A stretch of 64,000 bases of DNA from the NCBI GenBank assembly GCA_037176845.1, contig JAYKXP010000105.1:62001-126000 (forward strand). The letters run 5' to 3'. Both the position numbers and the translations under genes were made by a program. This DNA is from Paramarasmius palmivorus. Lineage: Eukaryota > Basidiomycota > Agaricomycetes > Agaricales > Marasmiaceae. This document shows positions 13,703 through 27,600 of this stretch, one piece after another. Under the pieces are notes generated by a model, which was not told where the DNA came from, searched no databases, and worked only from the letters and a program-made list of their open reading frames with translations. Each line of letters opens with the position of its first letter. The first letter of the stretch is position 1.

Positions 13703-14158
13703 ATTCGGGCATCTACTATTGATTTACATACATCTACATACCAAGTACGCTACGGACTGCAGATTCTACGCGTCGATAGGATCGTACTTTACAGAGTCGT
13801 AATTGAGGATACTGCTTTCCCCGAAGCATTCCACATTTTGATGACCGTGAAACATACTTTCACAGACAGACGAAATGCTAGGTAGTGATGGTAGTTAGCA
13901 AGTCATGATTCGGCAAGACAAAAGGATCTTACGAATAGGTAGTGTTTGGGGGATCGCTGTGGTCCGACGCATCCGCGCTGTTCAAACGCCCGGCTACGGC
14001 TCCGATATGATCTCTACAGCGTAGGAGGAGGCCGGCTTCGATGAACCACAAACAGCAACTTGCGTACTCCATTCCAACGGCATGTTCAGTTACATACATA
14101 CTATGATACGAGATGTTCATTTCATTGGCAACTACAAACATTTTGACTGTTCTACACC
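13703..14158. other. Convergent intergenic spacer
   Basis: This lies between the 3' ends of the esterase genes on opposite strands. No coding region, repeat or RNA gene is recognised. Confidence 0.5.
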
Positions 14159-15812
14159 TTACACTTTCAACCCCCATTTGTTCAACCACTCGATAAATTG
14201 CTCTGCGATGTGTTGATGACCGGGAACGTTAGGGTGTACGTTGCTGTTTCAATAGTTAGGGCATGTCGGTATGAGCAAGGTGGTACGTACTCGGAATAGA
14301 ACATCGTCCCAGCCAACCCATCCTGTTGTGTTGACTAGGAAGACGTTTTTGTCGCCTATGGCATGCCTGAGAGTTATTTAACGCGACGTTAGACACTCCA
14401 ACACGGAAGGGGAGTATTACGGTACCTAGCGTCGACGATAGTCTGGTATGCACCGTCGTAGTAGTAGTAAACTGACCCGTCTGCGTTGGGCCAACCCCAC
14501 TGTACATGAATTCGTTGGCGACGGTATCGAAACGAGGCATGTATAAGGGAAAGACTTACCGGCGTGAAGACAAAGATGGGCTGACGAGGATAAAGCTTTC
14601 TCAGCTTGGTAAGGAAGTCGGTGTATATCTGTCCCGATTCCCAGTTTAGCGATGAGAAAACACGAAAAGCGAAGGGTACAGCGGTACCTCAACGAATCCA
14701 TCAGCTGTCACATTCTGCGAAGCGTCGTTTGCTCTACGGCATTCAACCATCAGTCAGACGAAAAAGCAAGAAAGGCAAAAACAAACCCGATATGAATCAC
14801 CACATGTGTCGGCGCAGGTACGTCTCGTTTAAAATCCCATGGAGTCGTGTAGTTGTGGTCTGCGGTCCAGAAGTATCCCGTGTCTTCTGTCTGTAGGCGG
14901 TTTGGTTACGTTTTGGGGGGTCGGCGGCAAGAGAAAGGGGTACATCACCTTGAAGTACATGAATGAAACGCCGTGTTGATTACCATACGAGACCATATCC
15001 TAAAGTAATCATGAAGGGTTATTATTATCACCTTGAGACCAGAGTAGGTAAACCACACGGTTAATGTAGCTCCTGGTTGAGCATTGATTCGATGTTCTGC
15101 GTTAAAGTGCTCTCCGACAAGGAATGGCCAAGCTTGGTTGACACCTTGAGGAAGGAATTGACCCTGTGAGCCCGGACCGACGCCCTGGTCAGTTCAGGGA
15201 TATGAGGGGTAAGGTGGAGAAAGGAGCTGGCGTACGGCGGAAAGAGAATCTCCAATGAACTGGAAGGCGAAAGTTTTGAAGGTTTGTACGGGAGAAGTTT
15301 TGCGTCCTAAAATATCATAGGTCAACGCAGAGTCATGCTGGGATTAAGAAGCCGTATACCGAGTTGACGATAATATTCTGCAAATCAATCTGATTGCTCT
15401 GCCATCCTTCGACATTCAACCTGACCACGGTACTCTTCTTTGGCTTTAGAGAGTCCGAGCTGAGAGGAATCTCAGTGATACCCTGAGTAGCGTTGACAGT
15501 GAAAAAGTCTTGGTAGTCGATTGATACGCCGAGTGGTGCAGGTGCTGAAGTGCGTGGTCCGAGTTCGAGGCTTAGGGATTTGAGGTTTTCGATGTTGAGT
15601 TTAAGACCTGATCCTGCCCTATGCAGAAAGCTGTTTGAGATACAAGGATAAAGAGTAGAGTGTGAAACTTACCACCATGTACGAGGAGTATCATCCCACC
15701 GGCCGTGGTAGTAGATGCGTGGGTCCTTGTTGCCAATCTTCACCGTTGGGCTTGGAGCAGCTGAGGCCATAAAGACAAACAGAAACACAGAGAACGCGGT
15801 GAGGACCATCAT
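14159..15812 (-). CDS. Secreted SGNH/GDSL esterase (CE2-like architecture)
   Basis: The ATG at 15812 opens a signal peptide (MMVLTAFSVFLFVFMASAAP). It is followed by a beta-sandwich-like N-terminal region (RIYYHGRWDDTPRTWW) and the SGNH catalytic blocks: FIGDSLSAG (nucleophile Ser), the GND-type block IGAND, and NVHPNVPGHQHIA near the C-terminus with the catalytic His. At least seven short introns are seen. The layout resembles carbohydrate esterase family 2 / SGNH acetyl-xylan esterases, so deacetylation of plant polysaccharides is likely. At the last intron (about 14245-14292) the phase does not match: an upstream ...VLF and a downstream D/NVHPN would join only if one base were removed. As written, the protein would stop early and lose the catalytic His. 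A TATA-like TATTTAA sits at 15855-15861 on the minus strand. Confidence 0.75.
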
Positions 15813-16357
15813 CCTGGAAGGCAAGGAGTAAACACTGGTGCTTGCGTGCTCAGCTTAAATAGTCCTTGAGGAGACGAAAAGAAATTCCGATGTGGTCATG
15901 AGGGACGTTTTTGAGTATCCGAAGAATGTCCGTGGCGTTGCAAAAGGTACCTGAGAATGTAGAGCGTGCCGTTGAGGTGGTCCGGTGAAGCATTTTGACG
16001 ATAGACTCATAGAATGACCATAAAAGACGTATAGAGACGTAGAGCGCCTTTTTCGGAGCGACCCCGAGAGAGAGAAGCGCTGAAATGAACAGCAAATGAA
16101 GAACACATTGGGACGACGTCGACTAGTATCCCGGAGATCATAAGCTTTAGATGATGACAGAAAGAAAAAGAAAAGTCGTCTCAGGACCCAACAGAATACC
16201 CAGCGAATATACCTGGTCTAAATGGAACAGAAGAAAATTACATTTCTCCTTTGTGAATCGTGGCTGTGGAGGTCCACTTTTGCTTTGTCATCAAAGGTTC
16301 GCAACGTCCCGGCCAGAGAGGGATTTCCATCATCGACCATCAGCAATCCTCTAGGAA
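15813..16357. promoter_or_regulatory. Divergent promoter region between SGNH esterase and NST1
   Basis: 545 bases between two divergent start codons. The minus strand has TATTTAA at 15855-15861, 43-49 bases before the esterase ATG. No further element is recognised. Confidence 0.4.
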
Positions 16358-19300
16358 ATGGCAGTGACTCGTTCAGGCCAACCTAACCAACAACCTCAAC
16401 AGCCAAGTCAAGTCTCTATCGGGAAAAAGCCCATGACTTACTCCCAGCAAAACACGCAACAGCAACCTCAGTCGACAAACCGTCCCAGTGCGCGTGCTCA
16501 GTCAAAGGCACCCATTCCTCCTCATGGTTATCCTCAGCAACAGGCTGGCCAGCAGAGTGGACATAATCAATCCGCAAAGCATCGGTCAGCAGGTCCTGGC
16601 GGTGGCGGAGGCAGCGGAGGAGGCAATCAGAAGAGCAATTCCAAGATCTGGAGTACGAGTACGACAGAGGAGCGGGAGAGGATCAAACAGTTTTGGCTGG
16701 GGCTTGGAGAGGAAGAAAGAAGGAATTTGGTCAAGATCGAAAAGGAAACCGTGTTGAGGAAGATGAAGGAGCAACAGAAACATAGTTGCAGCTGTGCTGT
16801 CTGTGGTCGGAAACGGTGAGTTTTTTTCAAAGAAAATTTTTTCAGTAACGTTTTATCTGACGAACTCTTGTTTTTCTACTATAAAATCTCTTTCAAATCG
16901 TGTTTGGAAACCTGTGAATAGCAATGCAATAGAAGAAGAGCTCGAGGTACTGTACGATGCTTATTACGAAGAGCTAGAACAGTACGCGAACTACCAGCAG
17001 CGATATCTCACGTCGGGCGGCACAATTCCACCACCTCCTGGTCCCGGTCCTTTTCCTGGCTCAGTAGAGCTCGACAAGGATGGTGCAGTGATAGGGCATC
17101 CCCATGTCACTCACTCTCAGCAACAAGGGAAACATCCTCCAGCAAGAGCCGGCAAAGGCGTGCAACAGCAGCAACCTCAACAGCCACAGCCTCAGGTCAA
17201 CGGCAGAGGAAAGCAGCCTCAGCAACATCCTCCTCACACGCCAACACATAGAGGTCATCAACATCCACATCCACATCCGCATCAACACCCACATCCACAT
17301 CAACGTATGGAGAGCGAGTTTGATGATGATGATGGCGATGAGGATGAGTACGAGGACGAAGACGAGTACGAAGAGGAAGAAGAGGAAGAGGAGGAAGAGG
17401 AAGAAGAAGAGGAGGAAGAAGAGGAAGACATGGCGCTAGAAGAGGAATACACTCAGGATAAAGGTCAACAACGTAGGCGTCCGCCAGGTGCTAATCCGCC
17501 AGTCAACGCGACCAATGGCCGTGTAGCGGACCAGAAAGTTCCTCAAGTGAATGGTGTCGCCGATAAGGGTACTGGTGGTCGAGACGGGCTATTCAACCTG
17601 GGAAACAGTCTAACGGTAACCGGTGAGTTGTTTTCCCTGACCTCTGTGCTCTTTCAGCCACATTCCTCTCCACATCACAAAGACTTCCCAAGATCGGCTT
17701 CTATTCATAACCCCGCGGTGCTTTTTGCCGCGTGTATAGGCTCAGCAACTATCCACATCAACACGTGCTAACCGATACCTTCAAACAAATACCACATTCC
17801 CTTATTGCTTTTCTTGTTTTCCCTTCCCTCATGCGCCAACTTGACTGGTTTTCGACTTTTTTGAATGCCCTCACCTCTGGCGCGTCAACGGACCTATTCT
17901 ACTGCCACCTACCTTACGCCGCGCCAGTAGCGAACCTGGGCGGAGAGCGTGGACAAGAGACTATCTGCTCAAACAGAACTCGCACAGATGCTCGCAGCCA
18001 AAACATCCACAAGTTTTATTCCCTCTAAGTGCCGAGATGATGGAGCAGTTGGCGGAGCGGAGGATGCAGAGAGAGGAAGATGCCGCAAAGGGAGCGTCTT
18101 AGGACCCAAACACTGACGATAGCGCGTAAGGTTTTCATTCCATTCTAACTGACCTCCGATACGCACTCCATCTCTCTTTACTTATTCTCTTTTGACTTTC
18201 GACGCGGTTCTGATCGTTTCGCCTTTCGTTCTTTCAGAGACGAGGACGAGGAGGACGATGAAGATGAAGAGGATGAAGAGGATGATGAGGAAGACGAAGA
18301 TGATGAAGATGATGAGGAGGAAGAGGTGTGTTCTTTCGTCTCGTGTTTTCGTGGTGTTTTTCGTCTTTTCTATCCTGTTCGCCTTTATCGATGAACTGAA
18401 AAGGCGGAAAACGGCCATGGTTGCATGCCACGGCTATGCACACTATCAAGTATAGTTCACTCGATTCGATCATATTTGCATTTGGGAGATGCTGTTTCAC
18501 CTCACTTGCTTCACCCGTTTCACTCTGCGGACGTCATGCTCATTCATCGATTGCTTACGACAGGTCATGACTGAAGAGCAAAAAATGGAGGAAGGCAAAC
18601 GCATGTTTAGCATCTTTGCGGCTCGGATGTTTGAGCAACGCGTATTGCAGGCTTATCGGGAAAAAGTCGCTCAGGAGAGACAGCTTCAGCTATTGCGGGA
18701 GCTAGAGGATGAGGACAAAATGTCCAAAGAGAAGGAGGCGAAGAAGCAGACGCGAACCAGAGGAAGAAGGATAAGAAGAGGTGGGCATTGCCGTTTTATC
18801 TCGATGTCTTTTTTTTCCTTTTTCTTTTTCTTGCTTGGTTTTCCCTTGCTGGTGAATCCGGGTTGTACACCCGACTCTCTTTATGTGCGATGTGTCGATC
18901 ATGGATCATGATGGGAACATAGTTCTGGGGTTCCTGCGGCTAAGGCTACGGTTCTATCGATTTAGTTGGGGCACGGGGTAAACACACGGTCGCGGTCGTG
19001 TGTTCATTTTATAGGACGAGTGTCCTCGCTCCATCCTCGTGTTCGCCAGCTCCCTTTACTCCGGCCCTGACATTCCCCTCTTAACTACACACCCCTACTC
19101 CGTTTTCCGTTTCTTATTCGTCAACAACCATCATCATTCCACCATGTTGACTCTGAACATTGTGTTCTACCTCTTGATTCATATCGCAATAAAGTTATCG
19201 CTCTTATTCTTTCTGGCCGTTCTATCCCTTATTATATTCCCACCGTCCCCATCTAACCCACTTGACGGGCCCCCGACATTGATCACTAATACAATCGTCT

Positions 19301-20977
19301 TTTTGTACTCTCATAGGCAACAGAAGCTCGCCAAGGAAGAGGAAAAGGCGAAACGTGAAGCTGAACGGGCGGCAGAGGAGATTGCGGCAAAGGCTAGGCA
19401 GACGGCGCTTGAGGAGGAGCAGCGGAAGAGGAAGGAAGAGGATCGCGCGAGACGTGAAGCTGCCCGTAAGCAGCAAGAAGAGGAGAAGCAGAAGAAGGAA
19501 GAAGAGCGACGGAAACGTCTCGCCGAGGAGAAGGAGAGAGAAGCCGAGAGAGAGAGAAAGCGCAAGGAGAAGGAAGATAGACTGAAGGCTGAGCGCAAGG
19601 AGAAGGAGGAACGGGACCGCAAGGCCAAGGAAGAACGAGAGGAGAAGCTACGTGCTGAGAGGGCTGAGAAAGCCGCGGCCGAAAAAGCTCGCAAGGAAGA
19701 AAGGGAACGGGAAGAGAAAGCCGAAAGGGAGCGTAAAGAGAAGGAACGCAAGGAGAAGGAAGAACGCGAAAAGGAGGCCAGGGAAAAGGCTGCTCAACAA
19801 CAAAAGGAGCAACAAAAGTTGGCGAAAAGCAGTCGCAATGTTCCTACTTCCCCGCGAAATGCCTCAGGCTCGAGTTCTAATGGCAGAGCGAATGGACAGA
19901 AGAAGATTCTTAACAAACCGCCACCTGTCAATGCTACTGCCTCATCATCGAATGGCGCGAGCTCTCCGGGTGCTTCGTCGTCGAGTACCAATGCTCGCCA
20001 TGTAGCCCAGCCTCAGCCTCAACAACCACATCAACATGCTCCTCCTCAGCCGCAGCACGCACCCAGGCCCCTGGCACCACAGGTATCGGCGCCTGCCACA
20101 CCTATTAGTGCGCAGATGTCGCATATTCCTCCCCAAACACCTATGTTCCAGCCTCCAGGTATCTTGCAACAGCCGATGTCCCCGCGATTGAATAACTTCC
20201 AACAACCACCATTTGGGTTCCAAGGGCCGTCTATGCAACAAGGACCACCCCCTGTGGGACCTCCGCCGAACAATCTTGGTCCTTCACCATTACCCAGAAG
20301 CTTTGGTGGCGTGCCGGTTGGAAACGCTCCTAGTCCTTTTGACCCTGCAGCTCCCTCATTCAATCGCAATGGACCACCCGCACCTATCGGACCACCACCT
20401 CCCAAATCAGCAGGCATACTACCCGCATCGTCATCTGCTCCGCTAGCTCTAGGATCGTCGGTTTTACCGCATGCACCTAGGAGAATGTCGGTTGTAGAGC
20501 CTATTGGTGCACCAGGACCCATAGGGCGTCCTCCAGCACCGATTGCTCGACCATCGATCAGCAGTAGTAGTGCTGCAACTGGTGACAGCAGTGTTGGACC
20601 TAGCTCTGGCTCTGGCTCACCTGTGCGACGCAGCCCAAGCCCAAAAGCGTTAGGCTCATCGGCGCTAGTAGCAGACGACGACGAAGTGATCGGAGGATCT
20701 ACTGGTCGACGATCATCGACAGCACCTGTCTGGCCTGGTACAACCAGTCCGCCAAGGTCAGCAGGGACCTTGGGGTGGTCCTGGACCTATCGGTGGGGGC
20801 GTTCCTGGACATGGTATGGGCGGTGTGCATGGGCCACCAGGGTTTGGTGCACCTCGACCTCCTTGGGGTGCTATAGGTATACCTGGGAACCCGGATTGGC
20901 ACCAACCAGCGCCGAACGGATTTTACCAGAGTGCTTTCGTAGGACACAGCGCTACGCCTCCACCTCATTCCGGTTGA
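16358..20977 (+). pseudogene. NST1: NST1 stress-response protein, apparently disrupted
   Basis: Clear NST1 family: [53 protein letters not shown] and NAIEEELEVLYDAYYEELEQYA, then very acidic Glu/Asp runs, [31 protein letters not shown], a long charged coiled coil (19317-19820) and a Pro/Gln-rich tail. In yeast the protein lowers salt tolerance and works with the splicing factor Msl1. Introns at 16816-16921 and 18781-19316, among others, splice in phase. Three features break the frame: TAG at 18100-18102 directly after MMEQLAERRMQREEDAAKGAS; a missing base near 18753, where KKQT should run into [10 protein letters not shown]; and a shift near 20731, after which the conserved-looking Gly/Pro tail continues to TGA at 20975. 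The last could instead be a very short intron (34 bases). N-terminal coding is intact, so this is either a recent pseudogene or an assembly with errors. Confidence 0.8.
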
Positions 20978-21241
20978 AAGGACATTGCGATCTTTCTCGT
21001 ACGATACATGCCACCCGTTCCATTAGTAAACACCCACGCACATATGTGATACAATCTTTCTTGTGTCCTGGAAGCCGCGAAGCTATTTCTCGTTCTCCCC
21101 GTCGCCCTTCTCACCTTATTCTTTGATACTAGTAGCACACATTCCCATAGCACACACCATTTATTTGACGCAATACTGCATTATCGAAACTGAATAACTA
21201 TGACTGAGTTTTTGGCTGGAATTTTTTCAAGCTGACAAATT

Positions 21242-21266
21242 CCCGCTACCCCTATAGGGTAGTGGG
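21242..21266 (+). repeat. Proposed 5' terminal repeat and palindrome of the Helitron
   Basis: CCCGCTACCCC (21242-21252) is the inverted copy of 44671-44681. It also overlaps a local palindrome: CCCGCTACCC pairs with GGGTAGTGGG (21257-21266) with one G-T mismatch around CTATA. The preceding T would give the usual TC start. Confidence 0.6.
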
Positions 21267-21663
21267 TTTTGGTGGTGTGATGTGTTGAAAATGCCTCCAC
21301 TCCGATTTTGCGGCGAGTAACACAAAGTGAATTTTTTCTTTGGTCATGTTTATGCCGTGCTGTGTCCTTTTATTTGCGTACAAACAAAACTTTGAACAAA
21401 ACCCCGCGCTCCTTTTTCACCTTCTTGATCCGCTCCCCCTTTCACTTTACGGTGTAACCGTTTTGTGACTTTCTCTTTGACATCCAGCGCAAGTTGGGCC
21501 TCTCATTGACCAGTCTCTACGACACGCTCGAGTTCTCGCCTGAACTATCGCACACCGCTGCGCCCCTTTTCGCATAACGAACTCTGTATTTGCGCATTCG
21601 GTGTGTTGTGCTTCTTTTCTCTAGTGTTCAGTACACCCATTGCTTATATTCCGTCTAGAACCT

Positions 21664-24600
21664 ATGCCGTCAGTCCATGTCGAATGTGTGGAAGAAGACG
21701 AGCCCACTAATCCTTCGTTGGACGGTGAAGTCTGGGATCCTTCCGCGGACGTCTCCCCTGCTCACTACAATCCTGGTTGGGATTGTGGTGGCCCCTTTGT
21801 TCAGCCTCTTTTGGCTGGTTGTTCCAGTCAGGCTGAGCACCCCGGCTTGGCCGAGACTTCCGGTTCGGCCGAGATTTATATACATTCCGGTTCGGCCGAG
21901 ACTTCACAATTATATTCCGGTTCGGCCGAGACTTCACAATTGTATTCCGGTTCGGCCGAGAATTCATATCCATCTGGTTTTGCAGAGGGTTCGTTTTCAT
22001 ATGACTCGTCTACTCGTAACTATAGCTATGCGCATGCTGGATCATCTGGCCTTTCTATCCCTGTATCTGTGGTACCAGCTAACCTCCCTTCTGCTATTTA
22101 TATTGAAGATTCGGACGGTAATCACTTAGATGATGGTTGTTTAAATGATGATAATGACCAGATGGAAATTGACCGTACTTCTCTGCTGTCGTGTCTGTAT
22201 CAGAACGTGAATGGTCGTAACAAGCACTCCCCGTTCACCACCAAATCTGCTGATTTACTCACTGCGTGTTCCATGCATGGTATTGACACAGCCGGCAGCT
22301 TTTCCACAGACATGAAACAGGAAGCATTTTTACATCATTTGCTCACGGGGCAATGCGCTCATGATTCCCCCCGACTCGAAGGCTGTCGTAAAATGGCTGG
22401 CACTTTTATTGATCAATTTGACATGGCAAAATACTGTCTGACTCGCGTGGCTACGTCTACTAATAAACAAATGTCAGTACGTCGTCTGCATTTATGTGCA
22501 CGCTCTCTAGGACTGCCCGTTCACACCAGAGCCAATAACGCACGAAGAGTCCTTATAAAAGTACTTTCGGAGTTCCTCGCTACCTATGTCAAAGAGGATC
22601 GGGTGATGGACCGTATTTCTAGCGAAGATGTAACTTACCCCTTAGACGTTCATTCCACTTTTTTTAATTTTGAAAGGCTCACCAAGCCCGTTTTGCTGAA
22701 TCTGATGACACAGCATAACATCCAATCGATACGATATACTGCAACCAAGCCAGAACTAAGAAAGGCTATTTCGGAGCATTTCGCTGCTGGCGAGTGTATC
22801 GCTAATAGTAGGACAACTCTTTCTTCGGAAAGTCCGGGCTGCCATCGGATAACCAGCACGTTTCCTCCCCTTCATGACGCAGGCCACGCCCGAGTCGTTG
22901 CGTCTGACGACCCGCATCATATACAGTTGCTTAAGGAATTAGTAGACCTCTCTGAAGCCCCGTTGAAGAGGATTATGGATGTGCTTCATGTCGAATATAA
23001 TGCGTCGGACAGTGTGAAACAGTTGAGGACTAAGTTCCGGAGATACATTCGTCGCCGTGAAGTCGGGCGTACGTCTACAGATGAGTCTGCTGGTGAAAGT
23101 GACACACGGTTGAGCGAGATCCGTTCGCAATGGCCTCGGCTTGTATCTTCCGACAGAAAGGCGGAGTTAATCGCAGCATTTAAAGAAGCCACGTCCTCGA
23201 GTGAATTGTCCACGAACGTGTGCATGGCCTGTTCTTCACGAATATACAAGACACAAAGTGTCAAGACTGCGCTGAAGGATTTAGATGCTACCCCACTGCT
23301 CCGACCAGACATTCGCAGACGAAGTGATAACGATGATACCGTTGTTGACCGGTCTTGGTTAGATATAGGTTGCATTCCGCCTGTAACTCGCAACGCGTTT
23401 TGTGAAGATGGTGATGTCTTGATCGATCCGTCAGGTGTTGTGTATGAAGAAGGAGAGCAATGGGCTATTCTATGCAATGAATGTTATCGTCACCTTTTGA
23501 AAGAGCAGACCCCCCCCTTGTCTCTGGCCAATCACATGTATCTGGGTGCTGTTCCGGATGTCTTGCAGGATTTGACTGTGGTTGAAGAGGCCATGATTGC
23601 TAGATGTCGTGCAAAGAGTTGGATTATCCAACTCAAGGAGAAGGACCCATCTCGGTCGTTACCTATTAATCAACGGGGGTTTCGAGGTAACATCGTTGTG
23701 TATCCACAAGAGCCGTCTGCAGTGGCTGACGTATTACCCCCGTCAATTACAGACCTTTGTCGGCCGATTTGTGTAATATTTATAGGGAAAGAGCCCCCGA
23801 CGCGAGAATGGCTGGCACAAAAAGCCAAGCCGTTGTCTGTACGTCCCCACAAGGTTAGACTCGCACTGGAGTGGCTAAAAGGTCATAACAAATTTTATAA
23901 GGATCTGAGGATTGATTATGCATTGTTGGAATCGCTTCCAGACGAGTATACCTTGCCTGTCCACGTCGAGCACGTTCTCCCTGACTCCAGGCTAGACTCG
24001 CTGACATCAAGGTATGATCACAACGCCCAAACTGAGCCATCTGTTGCTCAGGGAGACCAGTCTTCCACGCCCATACATTTTGAGAGTGTCGTGATCACCG
24101 ATGTTGACGGTGATGCTAGTTCAAATGAATTGAAAGCAGCTGCTCTTCGCCATATTCACAAAAAAGGCGGGAGTTATGTTCAATTGCCTCATGGCCCACG
24201 CCCTGTTAGTGAGTTCAACAACCCGGCTCTCTTCCCCATGATATATCCAACACTGTTCCCATATGGTATCGGTGGATTTGAACAGAGTAAACGCACGAAA
24301 CGAGTTTCTATGCAGCGTCAGGTGAAGTATTTGTTAGGTTTATCTGATCGTCGATTTCAAGAACATTACAGCTTTTTATTTACTGCATTCAATATGTTTC
24401 AACGCAGAGAAATTTTGCGAACGACTGCAGCTAGGATCAAACGCTCCGACTTTCATTCCTTCGCTACCGCTATGTCATCTCTATCGCCAGAACTCGTCAA
24501 TTCTGTCGTAGAAAGATATGCAAGTGGTCTTCCTGTAGGTCATTTGACTGATGAAGAGAAGCGTGTGGAGGCCCTTATGCGCCAAGTAAACGTTGTAACT

Positions 24601-27600
24601 ACCAGTGTCGCAGGTAGTAGCGCATCTCGTGTGCGGATGCGCAATGAATTACGGGCACTGCAAATTGACCAAGGGCTACCTAGCTTTTATTTGACGATTA
24701 ATCCTGCTGATGTTTACAATCCTGTAGTTCGGTTCCTTGCTGGTGAGGAGATTGATGTCGACAATATATTGCCTCATCAAAAAGGTAATTATTGGGAGCA
24801 AGCGAAGCTGATCGCGAAAAATCCGGCGGTTGCTGCAAATTTCTTCGAACTGTATGTCAACGCCTTCATATCGGCTTTATTGCAGTACTCGACTAACAGT
24901 AGTGAACCTGGTGATGGCATTTTAGGTACTGTCAAAGGGTACTATGGTTGTGTAGAGGCTCAGGGCAGAGGAACTCTTCATTGCCACATGCTGATATGGG
25001 TTGAAGGCGGATTGAATCCGAACGAAATTAAAAAAAGGATTCTCGAAGAAGGTGATGAAGAGTTTAAGCGCAGGCTCCTCGCTTTTCTTGATGATACTAT
25101 ATCTACATCCGTCCCTGCTGATCCTGATCCCGCACTTGTGGTACCTTCTTCGACCTCACATCCATGTAGCGTTCGTGGGGTTGGCCCGCAGGGCAATCGG
25201 ACACCCGAGAATATGAAAATTGCACGTGAAAAAGATATGTTCCTGCTTGCGCAGGAATGTCAAGTTCATGATCATACAGATACATGCTTCAAGTATTGCA
25301 AGAAGGGTGAGCCCGAAGAGTGCCAGTTTCATTTGGATGCCGAGAATGTCAACCCTGTCAGTTTTGTAGACCCAGCCACTGGTGAAATCACATTGCAGTG
25401 CCTCGATGGTCTTGTGAATAATTATAATGCGACAGTGCTTGAGGCTATGCGCTGTAATATGGATATTAAGTTCATTGGTTCTGGCTCATCTGCAAAGGCA
25501 ATAGTGTATTATGTTACCGATTATATTACAAAAACTCAGCTAAAGACACATGTTGCTTATGCCGCTTTAGAGTCTGCTTTACGAAGAGCTGCTGAATGTG
25601 CATCTAGTACGGACAGTAACACCGGATTCCTCGTGTATGATGATACTACCGGCTTTCAGCCCTCGTCTTATCAACGCCAAGATTTGGATCCCGCCATAGC
25701 TCACGCCAAACGGTTGCTGCAAAAATGTTCCTTTTCTATCATTAACCATCAAGAGCTATCTGCGCAACAGGTTATGTCGTATTTGCTCGGTTTCAGCGAC
25801 CATTACACTAGTCACAAGTTCCGTTCCTTTTCGTGGTCCCCGATCGAGAAATTCATCAGTTCAACAGATTCATATGACGTTTCGGGGCCTGTGACGCCAG
25901 ATGAACCACACCTGTCTACCGAAAGGGTCCATGAAGAGCCTGTGGATGATGCAGGTACTGGTCAGGAAGAAGACGAACGTCTAGATCACGACGAGCATGT
26001 TCAGGATGATGATGCTGATAATGGGTATGATGGTATTGATGAAGAGTACGATCCACCGTTGCCCGCTAATGAAACATCCCATCGTTCTGTTGTCGACTCT
26101 GTTGAAGAGTATGATGGTGATGTCCGGGTCACCGTGGAAGACGGGACGATGCGCTTTCAAGTAGGACTCTTGGCAGACTATCATTTTCGCGCCACTGAAC
26201 TAGAAGAGTTGTGTTTATGGGATGCAGTCTCTCGACTACGCAAAGTCCGTAAATTGCGTCCTCGCGCTAGTCGTAGGCGGCCTGGCCCAGTTGATAGAGA
26301 AGATGAAATGCTGGCGGATGATGTATCGTTTGTCGATGAGAGTGGTGATGTGTCCGATGAACTCGAGTTGGATGACCAAGGCAGTGATAGTGGGGAGGAT
26401 ATTGAACACATCCATGATGGAGGTAGTGATAGCGATGACAATGACGAGGATGGAGTTCAACCGTCTGACGTAAATGATGTCTACTCATTACTAGGTGATT
26501 CGAGACGCAAACGGCCGAGATTTTCGTTCAAGGCTACCCACCCTGAAGCTGATTCCCATGACTATCAAATATGTTCGCCTCGTGATCGAATAGTGCCCGT
26601 CCCGATTGGGCAAAGTATTCCAAGAAGAGATCGGCCAGAAGTATATGAAAGATATTGTAGACTGATGCTGATTTTCTTCAAGCCGTGGCGTACCGCTGAG
26701 GATCTGCGGATGAGCGGACAGAGTTGGTCGGATGCGTTTGAACACTTTCGTTTAACCTGCAGATCATCTATATTGAAGCTTATGGACAACATGCAGTTGC
26801 AGCACGAATGTAAGGACAGTCGAGACGATCATTTTTCTAGCCGAGCTAGCAGGAGACGTGAAAGAAAGAGGTTGTTGAGGGGTTTGATATATAGAGAACG
26901 GGTTTCTGAGGATGATGATTTTTTTGGAAGTGATGACGTCACTTCCGAAGTTATCCAGCACATTGAATCTGTTTTGGCTGCCCGTAGCACCAGGGATAGC
27001 AATACGGAACAAGACATTGCAGAATGCTTGACATATGCTAACGTGGCGGGACTGTTCAGTAATCACGAAACTGACCATGCCAATGTGCCCAGAGCTCACG
27101 GTGACGCTGGTCATATATTCTTGGTCGAGGACCACCCTGAACTTGAGACAAAGATTTCCCGAAAGTATGAAGAACGAAGGCGCGCTCTTCGGACGAATGC
27201 TATGAATGTATCAATACAAAGTGACTCCGGTACCTCTCCAATGGAGGAATCGATTCCTGTTACAGTACAGCCAATTGCGACAGGGCCGACACATCTCATG
27301 AACCGGTTGGACCCTTTTGTAGAGCCCAGTATTGAACATGATATAGAAGCCACTGACTCAGATAATCACGTTGACATTGATGAATTCCTTAATCGATACG
27401 ATCCTCCACTCAACAAGGAGCAGGAGCGTTCATTCTGGATAGTAGCTCGCCGGTCCTTAACCCACAACCGCAGGCCTTTGCGCATGTTCATCGGCGGTCC
27501 AGGTGGTACTGGAAAGTCACATGTGATTTCTGCGTTAAAGGCATTTTTTGACGAAAGAAACCAGTCCCGTCGTTTCCGTCTCGCTTCCTTCACCGGAGTT

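Noticed and set aside
17320..17440. GAGGAA-rich stretch as a microsatellite or minus-strand gene
   Set aside because: It encodes the conserved acidic region of NST1; codon variation shows it is coding low complexity.
19039..19316. Open frame upstream of the NST1 coiled-coil exon, which could be read as a separate N-terminus
   Set aside because: It lies within the large intron 18781-19316; the acceptor at 19316 joins family sequence on both sides (DKKR to QQKLAKEEE).
26181..26488. Several minus-strand open frames inside the Rep/Hel gene
   Set aside because: They are shadows of the acidic linker codons (GAT/GAG read in reverse); no motif or start context.
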